DNA from: Lycium barbarum
Lineage: Eukaryota > Streptophyta > Magnoliopsida > Solanales > Solanaceae
Length of the DNA stretch: 64,000 nucleotides
Assembly (NCBI RefSeq): GCF_019175385.1
Contig: NC_083340.1
Span: 17,682,336 to 17,746,335 of the forward strand
Direction: 5' to 3'
Of this stretch, positions 35,225 to 46,601 are shown in pieces. The position numbers were made by a program, and so were the translations under genes. The notes beneath the pieces are model-generated. The model saw only the letters and a list, made by a program, of their open reading frames with translations. It did no database searches and was not told the DNA's origin. Every line of letters begins with the position of its first letter. Position 1 is the first letter of the stretch.

Positions 35225-36948
35225 ATGCCTGCAAAAATGAAGTACACCAGAAAAGCTACAGCCACCAGCCAGGGGGCTACTGTAGAGGCAACTCGCGAAG
35301 AGACTGTTCCGACTCAGACAGCAGCCCCCACTGCTCCTACAGCTACACCTCCAAACACTTCGGACATGGATGTTAGAGGAGCCATCTAGCTGCTTACTCA
35401 GATCGTTGCCAACCAGGCGCAACGACAAGAATCAGCCCCTAGCTTAGGTGCTAGTGGTGGGTCAAACAGTTCAAGAACTCAGGAATTCTTGCAGATGAAA
35501 CCTCCAACTTCACAGGGACTAAGGCTGAGGAGGATCCGCAGAACTATATTGATGGCCTACAGAAAGTGTTTCGTATTATGCATGTCACTGAGACTGAGGC
35601 AGCAGAGTTTGGTGCTTTTCAGCTGCAGGATGTTGCTCATATTTGGTATGAGACATGGGAACAATCTCGAGGGGATGATGCATCTTCTGCTACTTGGGAC
35701 GAGTTCGTTGACGCTTTCCTTGGCCACTTCATGCCTATCGAGGTCCGAGAAGCAAAGGCTATGGAATTTGAGAGGTTGAGGCATGGTAGCTTGACCGTTC
35801 AAGAGTATTATCTCAAATTTATTTCGTTGTCCAGATATGCTCCTCACATGGTTCCCGACATGAGGGCAACGGTTAGAAGGTTTGTACTGGGGTTGAAACC
35901 CAAATTGTATAGAGATGCCAAGACTGCTACTCAAAATGATAAGATGGCTATCTCTAAGATCTTGACATTTGTACAAGGTAATGAAGCTGAACTGAAGGAA
36001 GAGGAAGCTCTGCAAAAACAAAAGGATAAAGAATTCAACAAGAGGGCTAAATCTTCAGGTAACTTTAGTCGGGGAGGAGGTAGGCAGTTCTTTAAGAACA
36101 GGTCAGCAGGACCCGCTCTATCTACAGCTAGTGCCCCAGTCCCTAATTTCAAAAATGACAAGAAGTAGAACTTTAGACCATCGAGTTCTTATTCTCAGGC
36201 TAGTGTGGGTCAGTCAGCCTATACTATTCTAGCTTGTAGCAAGTGTAGCAGGAGACACTTATGTGAGTATCGTATGGGTACAAATGCGTGCTATGGTTGG
36301 GGCCAGAAAGGCCACATTCAGAAGGACTGTCCATCAGCCAAACAGGGTACCAGAGGTAATGTGACGCAGTCCATAAATTCAGCAGTTCCTCATTACAATC
36401 AGGCCCAGCATGGGCGTGGCACGACAAGGTCCGGCAATACAGGCGGTGGTCAGAACCGTTTGTATGCATTGACAGGTCGTCAGGATACAAAGGCTAGAGT
36501 AGATGTTGTCACAGGTACACTCACAGTTTTCACTTTTGAAGTATATGCCCTTATTGACCCAGGATCTACCTTATCTTATGTAACCCCTTTTGTTGCTAAA
36601 AAGTTTGGTATTGAACCTGAAAAATTGTATGAACCCTTTGAGGTGTCCACCCCAGTTGGGGAGTCAGTCATAGCTAGGCGTATTTATAGGGGTTGCCCAG
36701 TTTTAGTCTATCACCGCAGAACTATAGCTGATTTAGCGGAATTAGAAATGGTAGACTTCGACGTGATCATGGGTATGGACTGGTTAGCTTCATGTTATGC
36801 CACAGTATGTTGTAGAACTAAAGTGGTAAGATTCGAGTTTCCTAATGAGCCAGTCATAGAATGGGAGGATAATTCAGTAGTACCCAGGGGTAGATTTGTT
36901 TCTTATCTAAAAGCCAAAAAATTATTTCCAAGGGTTATCACCTAGTTC
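35225..36948 (+). pseudogene. Gypsy gag and aspartic protease (broken)
   Basis: Gag opens at ATG 35,225 (MPAKMKYTRKATATSQGA). A TAG at 35,387-35,389 interrupts it, and a one-base loss near 35,510 shifts the frame. The capsid region continues with WYETWEQSRGD, ATWDEFVDAFLGHFMP and MEFERLRHGSLTVQEYYLKF. A further TAG lies at 36,166. The zinc knuckle reads CYGWGQKGHIQKDC, in which the second metal-binding cysteine has become tryptophan. The protease has ALIDPGSTLSYV, where the usual D-S-G triad has become D-P-G, and then DVIMGMDWL. The frame ends at TAG (36,943-36,945); the conserved HLVRVKDSD continues in another frame. The product would be inactive. Confidence 0.88.
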
Positions 36949-37953
36949 GAGTCAAGGATTCAGATGCCCAGACTCCAACTCTCCAGTACGTACCAGTTGT
37001 AAATGAATTTCCAGAGGTATTTCCCGAAGATCTTCCAAGAGTCCCTCCTGACAGGGAGATTGAATTTGGAATTGATCTACTTCCTAATACTCAGCCGATA
37101 TCTATTTCGCCATACAGAATGGCCCCAGCAGAGTTAAAAAAGTTAAAAGCCCAGTTGAAAGATCTTCTTGACAAGGGGTTTATTAGGCCTAGTGTTTCGC
37201 CTTGGGGTGCGCCAATCTTATTTATCCGAAAGACCATTGAGAATAGATACCCTCTTCCTAGAATAGATGACTTATTCGACCAACTTCAGGGCGCCCAATG
37301 TTATTCCAAGATTGATCTCAGATCAGGCTATCATCAGTTAAAGGTTAAGGAAGTTGATATTCCGAAGACCGCTTTCAGAACCCGTTATGGCCATTTTGAA
37401 TTTCTTGTTATGTCATTTGGGTTGACAAATGAGCCAGCTGCTTTCATGGATCTTATGAATAGGGTCTTCAAGCTTTATCTCGATTTATTCGTCATTGTCT
37501 TTATTGATGATATTTTGGTGTATTCCCGTAATGAGGCTGATCATGCAGGACATCTCAGAATAGTGTTGCAGACCCTTAAAGATCGCGAACTTTTTGCAAA
37601 ATTCTCAAAGTGTGAGTTTTGGCTTAAGTCAGTGGCGTTCTTAGGCCATGTGATCTCAGGTGAAGGTGTTAAAGTTGATTCTCAGAAGATTGATGCCGTA
37701 AGGAGTTGGCCCAGACCCACCTCAGTTTCTGATATAAGAAGTTTCTTGGGTCTGGCAGGCTATTATCGACGCTTCGTAGAAGGATTTTCTTCTATCTCTG
37801 CTCCGTTGACTAAGTTGACTCAGAAGAGAGTTAAGTTCCAATGGTCAGATGCTTGTGAGCGAAGCTTTGAAGAGTTGAAGAAGAGATTGACTTCTGCTCC
37901 AGTTTTAACGCTACCAGAAGAAATAGAAGGGTTCATAGTTATTGTGATGCTTC
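36949..37953 (+). pseudogene. Gypsy reverse transcriptase (deleted and interrupted)
   Basis: Conserved RT motifs are [81 protein letters not shown] and the catalytic FIDDILVYS, followed by [14 protein letters not shown] and [16 protein letters not shown]. Between the RK of LFIRK and NRYPLPRID, about 15-20 residues found in relatives (the KDG...CIDYR..LN block) are missing in frame, removing RT fingers sequence. The RNase H start is split at YCDAS by the solo LTR at 37,954. Confidence 0.88.
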
Positions 37954-38625
37954 TGTCACGACCCAACCCCGTGGGCCGCGACTGGTACCCTAACTGGGTA
38001 CCCGTACATACCTGCCTGGCCGAATCTCATATCATACAGATTTTTTTTTTTTAAACAGATATTACAGAAGTAGGCCGATACAGATACGACAGGCGCGCAA
38101 CATATATATATGTATATACCTGAACATGCAGACATTTACAGATAAGCCGATAAGGCTAACATACAGACAAAACCCGTAACCCACACATCTATCTACAGGC
38201 CTCTACAGACATACAGAATCATATGACGGGACAGGGCCCCGCCGTACCCAGAATTTCCATACATACAGAACATACGGAAGAACAGAAGATATATACCAAA
38301 AGTATATGCTCCGGATCGAAGGAGCTCTTCAACCAGCAGAGTCAGAAACCTACGCTGGCGGCGTATCACCTGGTGCGTCTGTACCTGCGGGCATGTAGCG
38401 CAGCCCCCGAAGAACCGGGGGTCAGTACAAAAATGTACCGAGTATGTAAAGCAGAAATATATCAAACAAAATCATGATCTGGACCGGAAGCACAAAAATA
38501 TAATAGACAGGCTCATAAGCCGGACAGACAGAGTCATAGTCCCGACAGACGGACAGAATCATGGTCCAGACAGACAAAATCAGAATCCCTACGGACATAC
38601 AGAATCGGAATCCATACGGACATAC

Positions 38626-38835
38626 GGAATCATAACCAGTCGGACAGATAATCCGGACGGACAGATAGAATCATAACCAGTCGGACAGATGGTCCGGACG
38701 GACAGACAGAATCATAACCAGTCGGACAGATGATCCGGACGGACAGACAGAATCATAACCAGTCGGACAGATGATCCGGACGGACAGACAGAATCGTAAC
38801 CCGTCGGTCAGATAATCCAGACGGACAGACAGAAG
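38626..38835. repeat. 41-bp minisatellite in the solo LTR
   Basis: Five near-identical units, each made of AATCATAACCAGTCGGACAG, ATGATCCGGACGG and ACAGACAG. Less regular CGGACAGACAGA words precede it from about 38,520. The related solo LTR at 53 kb lacks this array, so it expanded in one lineage or copy. Confidence 0.85.
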
Positions 38836-40392
38836 CGTAAATCATACATACAGACAGAATCACACATAGGGTACAGGAACGTGGTCGCCACTCCTGCCAT
38901 TGGCACCACAATACGTCAGATATCAGAAATTCTTCTCCGATCTCCGTCACACATCATAACATAACCACGGTACCCGGGGGCGGACAGATAACACAGCACC
39001 CCGAGCCCGGACACATCATACTTCGTAATTTATCCTCGGTAACCGGGGACGGACATATAACACAGTACCCCGGAACCGGACACATCATACTTCGGAATTC
39101 ACATATGGGGCTCGGCGGCCCACCGCACGATATACGTACCGGTCCGGGATCCGGTGAAAGGAATCATAGCACATGCACGAACTGATTAATGAAAAACCAC
39201 ATACGTACAGATCGTCGTATATATTCAACGGAACAGAAATAGGCCAACTGGCAGATCGAATCAAAGTATTCAGATAGTTTTCAAACTACGCGCCTACACG
39301 TCACTTGGGGAGGCACGACCGATCATAACCCGAACTAGATTTTCAGATATCAAAATCATATTGTGAGATTTATATAAAAACAGTCATATTATGTTCAAAA
39401 TGATAGTTCAGATGTTGCCTGTGAAAAATGGACGGAAATGAGGCAATTTAGATCATTCACGGGGTATCGGGGCTCCGTGGGCCCACCTCGGACCAACTCG
39501 AGGCAAGATACATAAATTACTGATAAAAGACCTTATGAGGTCATCCATAATCATTCGGAAGTATTCCGACTCCGTTTAGGAAGGTTTCGTACAAAAGCAT
39601 ACTTTAAAGATATTTTATAAAGACATGGTTTCAATCTTACTGAAGGAATTGGAGCAGATTTCCATATCGAATTCCGAGGAACGGAGTCGTATTTAAGGCT
39701 CGCGGCCGAGCCTATTATGTTCAGAACATGCCTAAGAATGAAGGGAAAGACTTTACATACCTTAGCTGCGTCTTACGCTTGTCCAAATTCAATTCCCGTT
39801 TCGCTCAAAATCTACAAATAGTCACATTTACCATTTGTCAATAGTAAGACTTTTAGCATTCTTTAATTCACTATTTGTCTACAGAAATTTGGGCAGCATC
39901 TCCCCTCCTTATATGCCTAGCCCGAATTTTTAATTCAGCAGTCAACAACACAACAACAATACCAACATCAATAATATCCTTTTTTCATATCAACATATTC
40001 CATAAAACAGCCCACACGCTGTTTTCCAACTTTCCTAACTAATTAACTCAGTATACAATTATTTAATTGCGTCTTCTTCGTAAATAAACTAGTATTAACA
40101 CAAATAGGAAGAGATTCATACCTTTCTCCTTTTAATATTGTTGTATCTTCCCTTTTTCACCTTATTTTTATGCCACAACACACCGCCATACGATTCTGCA
40201 GTGAAAATTATACGCTATCCGGACTGAAATTGGGAAATTATACCTGGTTTGGGCTAAATTTGGTGGTGGAAAGTTGGGAAATTTTCTGGGATTTTTGGGG
40301 TGGTGTTCGTGGTTTTGGACTGAAAATGAGGGGGTCTCCCCCTCTTTATAATTGTTTTGGAAGCTGCCAGAAGCAGCTAGAAAAGTGCTCAT

Positions 40393-40477
40393 CGCGATCG
40401 CGCTGCCTTCTGGCGCGATCGCGTAGAGTAAATGATTTCCTTCTGCGCGTTCGCGCCCCCTCTGGGCGCGTTCGCGC
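40393..40477. repeat. Four CpG-rich palindromes in the solo LTR
   Basis: CGCGATCGCG at 40,393-40,402 and 40,414-40,423, then GCGCGTTCGCGC at 40,445-40,456 and 40,466-40,477. The members of each pair are spaced 21 bp start to start, and CCTTCTGG or CCTCTGGG lies between them. They may be protein-binding sites or promoter elements; this is inferred. Confidence 0.75.
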
Positions 40478-40858
40478 AGGGTTAAAATTTCTAACTGGAT
40501 GTTCGTTCAGTAAAACGGTCATAACTTTTGATCCCGATATCGTATGAGGGCCCACGACCTATGGATGGAAAGATAATTCAATTATCTACAACTTTTATTT
40601 CTGGGCGTTTTCCCAAATTCCAAACTTATAATACCGTTTTTTCCCCTAGAAGTCAGATCATCCGAAAATGCTTCCTTAAATTGTCCTTTTGGAGGGCTTC
40701 CACTTTGATTTGGCCCAAGGGTCCTTCTTGAGTTGTGTTTAACTTCACATATGTGAGTTATATAATTTGTCACATGTCCCAAAAAAAATCTTGACGTGTG
40801 GGCCCTACCTCAGCTTACAAATAATTCGACGTTCGAAAATGCAGGATATAACAGCTTC

Positions 40859-41637
40859 GGGAGTTGGTCTCGGATGTGTCTTAATGCAGCATGGCAAGGT
40901 TGTAGCTTATGCATCTCGTCAGCTCAAGGTTCACGAAAAGAATTATCCGACTCATGACCTAGAGTTGGCAGCTGTAGTTTTTGCACTTAAGATATGGCAT
41001 CATTATTTGTATGGAGTGCATGTCGATATTTTCACTGATCATAAAAGCCCGCAGTATATCTTCAAGCAAAGGGAGCTAAATCTTAGGCAGAGGAGATGGC
41101 TTGAATTGCTTAAAGATTATGATGTGGATATCCTCTATCATCCGGGAAAAGTGAATGTTGTAGCTGATGCTCTTAGTAGGAGTTCCATGGGAAGTTTAGC
41201 CCACGTGGATTCAGATAAAAGAGTGATGACCAAGGAAGTTCACCGTTTGGCCAGTCTTGGAGTTCGACTTTTGGACTCCAAGGATGGTAGTGTGGTTGTT
41301 CAGAATAGAGCTCTTTCCTCTGTAGTCGTTGAAGTTAAAAAGAAACAATATACGGATCCCTACTTGTTGCAGCTGAAGGAGGGGATTCACAAACATAAAA
41401 CAACGGCCTTTGAACAAAGGGGAGATGATGGTACCTTGAGATATCGAGGCAGGTTATGTGTTCCAGATGTAGATGGGCTCAGAGAGCGAATCATGTCAGA
41501 AGCTCACAACTCCAGGTATTCCATTCACCCAGGTTCCACTAAGATGTAGCATGATCTTAAGGAGATTTACTGGTGGAATGATATGAAGAGGAATGTATCA
41601 GATTTTGTAGCTAAGTATCTGAATTGCTAGCAAGTGA
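40859..41637 (+). pseudogene. Gypsy RNase H and integrase N-terminal zinc-binding part
   Basis: Resumes directly after the solo LTR with [60 protein letters not shown] and [16 protein letters not shown], the Ty3 RNase H. The HHCC zinc-binding part of integrase follows ([24 protein letters not shown]). TAG codons at 41,547 and 41,628 interrupt the latter. Confidence 0.88.
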
Positions 41638-42785
41638 AAGACGAACACCAAAGGCCTGGTGGCTTAGCTCAGAATATTGATATTCCTGTATGGAAATGGG
41701 AAATGATCAATATGGACTTTGTATCAGGTCTACCTCGTTCAGCTAGGAGGCATGACTATATTTGGGTGATCATTGACCGGCTTACTAAGTCGGCACACTT
41801 TTTGCCAGTCAAGACCACAGTTTTAGCAGAAGATTATCCCAAGCTATATGTTAATGAAATTGTCAGATTGCATAGGACACCAGTGTCCATTATTTCAGAT
41901 CATGGTGCTCAGTTTACAGCGAACTTTTGGAAATCCTTTAAGAAAGGATTGGGCAACAAGGTGAACCTCAGCACAGCTTTTCATCCACAGACAGATGGCC
42001 AGGCAGAGCGTACTATTCAGACTCTGGAAGATATGCTGAGAGCATGCGTCTTGGATTTAAAAGGTAATTGGGATTATCACTTACCTCTCATTGAGTTTTC
42101 TTATAATAACAGTTATCATGCTAGCATTGGGATGGCACCGTTTAAAGCTCTGTATGGGCGAAGGTGTAGATCACCAATTGGTTGGTTCGAAGTTGGTGAA
42201 GTAGAGTTGTTAGGACCAGATTTGGTTTATCAGGCTATGGAGAAAGTCAAGTTAATACAGGAGCGTTTGAAAACGGCTCAGAGTCGCCAGAAATCTTACA
42301 CAGATGTGAGGCGAAGGGACTTAGAATCTTCAGTTGATGATTGGGTGTTCCTTAAAGTCTCACCCATGAAGGGTGTTATGAGATTTGGCAAGAAAGGGAA
42401 GCTCAGTTATAGATATATTGGACCTTACAGAATTCTGCAGACGGTCGGCCTAGTAGCTTATGAACTTGAGTTGCCACAAGATTTGGCTGCTCTACATCCC
42501 GTGTTTCATATGTCCATGTTGAGGACGTGTGTTGGAGACCCGTCGTTGGTTGTTCCTGCTGATACTATAACAGTTAAGGATGGTTTGACCTATGAGGAGA
42601 TCCCCGTAGCCATTCTTGACCGTCAGGTTCGCAAGTTCAGAACTAAGGAAGTAGCCTCAGTGAAAGTCCTGTAGAGGAGTCAGAAAGTTGAGGAAGCTAC
42701 ATGGGAAGCTGAGGAGGATATGAAATCCAAGTACCCATTTTTGTTTGAAGAGCAAGCAGAGAACTCTCAAGGTAACCTTCCATAG
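41638..42785 (+). pseudogene. Gypsy integrase core and C-terminal chromodomain-like region
   Basis: The core shows WKWEMINMDFVSGLPRSARR (first D), ISDHGAQFTANFWKSF (second D) and FHPQTDGQAERTIQTLEDML (E). Then come NNSYHASIGMAPFKALYGRR, the GPYRILQTVGLVAYELELP barrel and HPVFHMSMLR. A TAG at 42,672-42,674 replaces the tryptophan codon expected in VKVLW; the chromodomain-like KVEEATWEAEEDMKSKYPF continues to TAG at 42,783-42,785. Apart from that stop the integrase frame of 346 codons is open. Confidence 0.88.
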
Positions 42786-42990
42786 CCCATGTCATGTTAT
42801 GTCTCATGTTCCACGCTCATATCATGTATCCAGTACCCATGTTTGATGTCTCAGTATTCGCGTTTCCATGTAACCATGTCATGTTAGTTCAGTCTCCATG
42901 TTTCATGTCATGTTTCTTTCACGTTCATGTGGTCAAGCCATGTCCAGCCATATTCTTAACCATGACCCATCATTCGAGGACGAATGATCC

Positions 42991-43004
42991 CAAGGGGGAG
43001 ATAT
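42991..43004 (+). promoter_or_regulatory. Gypsy polypurine tract
   Basis: CAAGGGGGAGATAT directly precedes the TGTAACACC start of the 3' LTR. Confidence 0.8.
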
Positions 43005-44439
43005 TGTAACACCCCATAGTTTCGGACGAAGGTTTGACTCATAAGATGATAATATAATGGAACCAATATGAGGAAGTGTTTTGAAAACTAATCAAGTCAT
43101 AAGAAATGTCTTGGGCAAAGCAAAGTTGGAAGCCACTCTACGGGGCATGTTTGCAAATGAGTTTGTAGAAGGTCTTACTTCCTACGACCATAACCCCTTT
43201 ATTCATTTGGAATTTGGGAAAACTTCCTGAATGAAAGTTGTAGCCCTTTGAAATACCTTTCCAACGGTATATTATGGGGGTCAAAAGGACATCTGTACAA
43301 AAAGTTATAGCCATTTTACGGAAGGAGTACAGAGCAGTCCGTTCACTGGTCATGTTATACGAACTACTTATACGACCCATATAATTTTATGCAGACCGTA
43401 TAACTCGTCCGTACTTCATGACGCTCCAAATCAACGTTCTGTTCAGCCATGATGAAATATGGTCATATTATACGGACCGTATAACTTTATACGGACCGTA
43501 TAATACGTCTATATAACTTCCGCCTCACTTTTGTATAAATTCAAGCCTTTGAGTTATTTTATTTCATTATTCACAATTTCAAGCCCTAGAAACAATCCAA
43601 AACATCAAGGTAAGTCAATCCAAACCCTTCCAACTCAATTCTAACATATACTCTAATCATCTAAGCAAGAAATCATTGTTCCTAAACTAGGGTTTTCAAG
43701 AAAACCCATCTCAAGGTTCAAGAATTCAAGATTTTGGAAATCTTCTTCAAGTTAAAATCTTTAATTCAAGTTTGTAGCATTACCAGGTATGTAGAGTTAC
43801 TATCTACGTGTGGGAACATCATTGTTCTTCCCCACGCCTCATAATCCATAAATTATGATTCTTTACGAAAATTAGGGTTTCTATACCATGCTCATGATAA
43901 CCGTAGGTCCATGTCCATGATTATATTATCTATGAATTGTTATAATTCCATCATTGAGTTCTTAATATTTCTTTATGATTATTAAGAATCTGTCTGTAAT
44001 CTATGAAAAACCCATATATCTCATTCCATGGGTTCATGCATGCTAGTTTATGATATATTATGCTATTTCAAGAAAATACTCTACATATTTTACAAGTTCA
44101 TGCAAGCAAGCTATAATTCATGATATCCATGTACAAGCAAGTTATATTCATGAAAACTATGGGCAGCTAGTGCCACTTATTTTACATGTTCAAGTTTTTG
44201 GGAGTTGCTTTAATTACCGAGGAGGGCTTTCAGATAGCCTGAAACTACGTAGCCACCGTAGGATGAGGATCGCTTCACCCATGTCCCGGACGATCTCTCA
44301 TAATGACTGGATCCTTTCATATTTTATTAAATCTCATGTTCCCAGGAAAGGACTGAGTGTTCTGCTGGCGAGACGCAAGCACCAGACCATGGATCGGTTA
44401 TAAGTTATTGCTCTCCCTACTTATGATATTTTTACCATG

Positions 44440-44501
<62 letters not shown>

Positions 44502-45087
44502 TCATGTTCATGACCAGGTTTCAGTTCCTATCATTATTATTTCATGTCCCATGTTATTTCTTTTAGTTGCTTTACATACCAGTACATTCAATGTGCTGAC
44601 GTCCCCTTTTATTGCCCGGGGGCCTGCATTTCACGATGCAGGTACGGATTTACAGGACGACGCCTCTGCTCATTAGGATCTGCACGTACCAGCTTATTGG
44701 TGAGCCCCATCTCATTCGGGGTTTAGACATTGTCTTTCTTTATTTAGTTTTGCATCTAAAGGTATGCTGGGGGCCTTGTCCCAGCAAGTATGTTACGTGT
44801 TTCAGACTCATGTTAGAGGTTTCATAGACAAGACAAGTGTCATGTTAGACCTCCAGAGTTGGTTAGCCGGTTTGGCTCATTTATGATATTGTCCGCATTC
44901 ATGACTTAACCAAGTACTTATTTTTAATATTATGACTTACTATGTTTTATAAAAGCTCATCATGCACTTCACGTTATATTTTCGCTCATGCCCCATGATG
45001 ATTTAGCAAGCCATGTGGTTCGCTCGGTCACATGCAGTCAGGCATCGAGTGTCGTGTTATGCCCAGGCCATGGTTCGGGGCGTGACA
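43005..45087 (+). repeat. Gypsy 3' LTR
   Basis: Begins TGTAACACCCC, ends GGGGCGTGACA, and aligns with 32,996-35,009. Differences include an extra copy of the 17-bp palindrome (43,468-43,484 and 43,487-43,503) and a (TA)n expansion at 44,440-44,497. Confidence 0.92.
44440..44497. repeat. (TA)n microsatellite specific to the 3' LTR
   Basis: About 29 TA units where the 5' LTR has only TTATATATATTC at about 34,413. Confidence 0.9.
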
Positions 45088-45099
45088 TCATGGGTTTAA

Positions 45100-45645
45100 C
45101 CTATGCTTCTATATAGTAGTAATAAGTGTGGAAAAGGGACCAACACAGCATTGACTGATTGTACCAAAAGTTTTATCAATTGTACACACAATGAATGCTT
45201 GTACCAAAAGTTATATAACTTGTACACTTTAACCAACTACTTTTTTATCTCACGTGAACATATGTCATAGTACTTAATATTTATTCTCTTCTTATGTATA
45301 GACGTATACACTCCAATTTTAATTCTCCGATACATTTATTTTTCCTCCATGCACTTTTACTTGTTCACTTCTGACTTTTCACGTTATTGCTGAATATTTA
45401 TTCTCTTCTCATGTATAGACATTAGTAGTTAAATTTTAATTCTCCTATTCAAATTTATTTTCTCTGTGTACTTTTACTTGTTTACTTTTGGCTTATTACG
45501 TTCTTTAAGAATTAATAAATCCAACGTGGACATATGTCATAGTACTGAATATTTATTCTCTTCTCATGAATATATGTATGCACTTCAATTTTAATTCTCC
45601 AACACATATTTATTTCCTCCGTATACTTTTACTTGTTCACTTTTG
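45100..45645 (-). mobile_element. Inverted copy of the Stowaway-like array element
   Basis: Read on the minus strand it carries the same blocks and order as 29.9-31.7 kb and 50.9-51.75 kb (GTAAAAGTGCATGGAGGAAA, AATAAATATTAAGTACTATG, TTGTACACACAATGAATGC) and the GCTGTGTTGGTCCCTTTTCC end at about 45,120-45,160. It is truncated on its outer side at about 45,645. Confidence 0.65.
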
Positions 45646-46452
45646 ACGTGAGGCGAGGCGAGCCTGTCTCGCCATAAGACAGCCAAGGCGTGGCAATTTT
45701 CAAAAGGCGAGGCAAGGTGAGCGTGGTGAATGGCGAGGCGAGGCGACGCCTTTTGATTTATTTATTGTTTTAATAAAAAAAGCTGCTGACTATATTAAAA
45801 CAAAACAGAAATATTTACCTAGGTCCTAGGGTTTCATTTATATGTTTTTTCCATAGCAGCTGCTGCGTCTCCTTTGGTCAGATTGCATCTCCACCATTAA
45901 AGCTTCTTCTTCTTCTTCTTCCATTAGTAGCAGTTTCAGGTAAGTTTCTTCTTCTTCTTTTATTTCTTTTTCCTTTCCGGCGTGCCTGGCTTTTTCAGGC
46001 AGCAGAATAGCCTTTTTCAGGCAGATTCTGACTTTCCGACAGGCAGCCAGTGACCCAATTCGGGCAGGGTATTTTTTTTTTCATTTTTGTGCGATTTTTT
46101 GTAGATCTTGAAGAAGAATAGATGTTTCTTCGTTATAATTTGGTTAATGCTAACAGTACAGTAGTACACTCAGGGACCTTATGACTTATTAACTATCTAG
46201 TTGCCGAGTTGAAGACCCTTAGACTTTATTATCTACTATCAACTATCTATTTTTAGTTTTTTTCAATTGAAATATTTGCTAGTATTTTGTTGAGTATTTG
46301 AGTTTTTGGGTATTTATATGTGCATATTTAATATTTTAATTTTTTGTGTTAATTCCCGCCTCGCTTGCAAAAGGCGTTCGCCACGCCACACCATGAGGCG
46401 TGAGGCGAGCCCTTGTCGCCACGCCTCGCCTTTGGCCATCCTAAACACTGGC
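45646..46452. repeat. GGCG-rich inverted-end element upstream of RPS11
   Basis: Left end (45,646-45,755): repeated GAGGCGAGGCG and GGCGAGGCAAGG words. Right end (46,358-46,452): CGCCTCGCTTGCAAAAGGCG through ACGCCTCGCCTTTGGCC to CATCCTAAACACTG. On the minus strand the right end begins CAGTGTTTAGGATGG, a hAT-like CAGTG start. The left end seems truncated by the array element next to it. The middle includes a possible 5' UTR exon (see 45,830-45,939). Confidence 0.45.
45830..45939 (+). other. Possible 5' UTR exon of the RPS11 gene
   Basis: CCTAGGGTTTC, a TCTTCTTCTTCTTCTT tract and GCAGTTTCAG followed by a strong GTAAGT donor look like a plant 5' leader with an intron. An acceptor (GTTACAG) lies at 46,590-46,596, just before the RPS11 ATG. 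The exon sits between the two GGCG-rich ends, so it could instead be part of the repeat. Confidence 0.4.
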
Positions 46453-46601
46453 TTATCCACACACCTCAGCATATTTTTTCCAGCTCCAAACTCATAACTG
46501 TTTGTTCATAAAACCACCTCCAGCTTTAAAGCTACTTAAATTTAGCCAATCCAGACAGCCTCTAAATGCTAAGATAAGTGATTTGCATTGTTACAGGCAA
46601 G

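Larger units (their letters stand above)
37954..40853 (+). mobile_element. Solo LTR (2.9 kb) inside Gypsy pol
   Basis: Begins TGTCACGACCCAACCCCGTG and ends GGATATAACA (TG...CA), with perfect GCTTC duplications at 37,949-37,953 and 40,854-40,858. No internal coding region, so it is a recombination-derived solo LTR. It shares its start, GACAGGGCCCCGCCGTACCC, TGTACCTGCGGGCATG and GCAGCCCCCGAAGAA with the solo LTR at 53,047-56,095, so the two belong to related families. A 41-bp minisatellite and a block of CpG palindromes lie inside. Confidence 0.9.
32996..45087 (+). mobile_element. Ty3/Gypsy (chromovirus-like) LTR retrotransposon
   Basis: Direct LTRs at about 32,996-35,009 and 43,005-45,087 enclose a tRNA-iMet primer site, gag, protease, RT, RNase H, integrase and a polypurine tract in Gypsy order. 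The integrase C-terminus carries LTYEEIPVAILDRQVRKFR and a chromodomain-like EEATWEAEEDM tail, as in plant Tekay/Del-type chromoviruses. Coding is broken by several stops, two single-base shifts, an RT deletion and a nested solo LTR (37,954-40,853). Flanking bases are GCATG (32,993-32,997) and TCATG (45,088-45,092), a possible duplication with one mismatch; this would move the left LTR start to 32,998. The LTRs look highly similar by eye. Confidence 0.92.

Noticed and set aside
40170..40555. 125-codon plus and 69-codon minus frames
   Set aside because: They overlie the CpG palindromes of a solo LTR; no protein homology evident.
44357..44676. Frames reading through poly Ile-Tyr
   Set aside because: Artefact of the (TA)n microsatellite.
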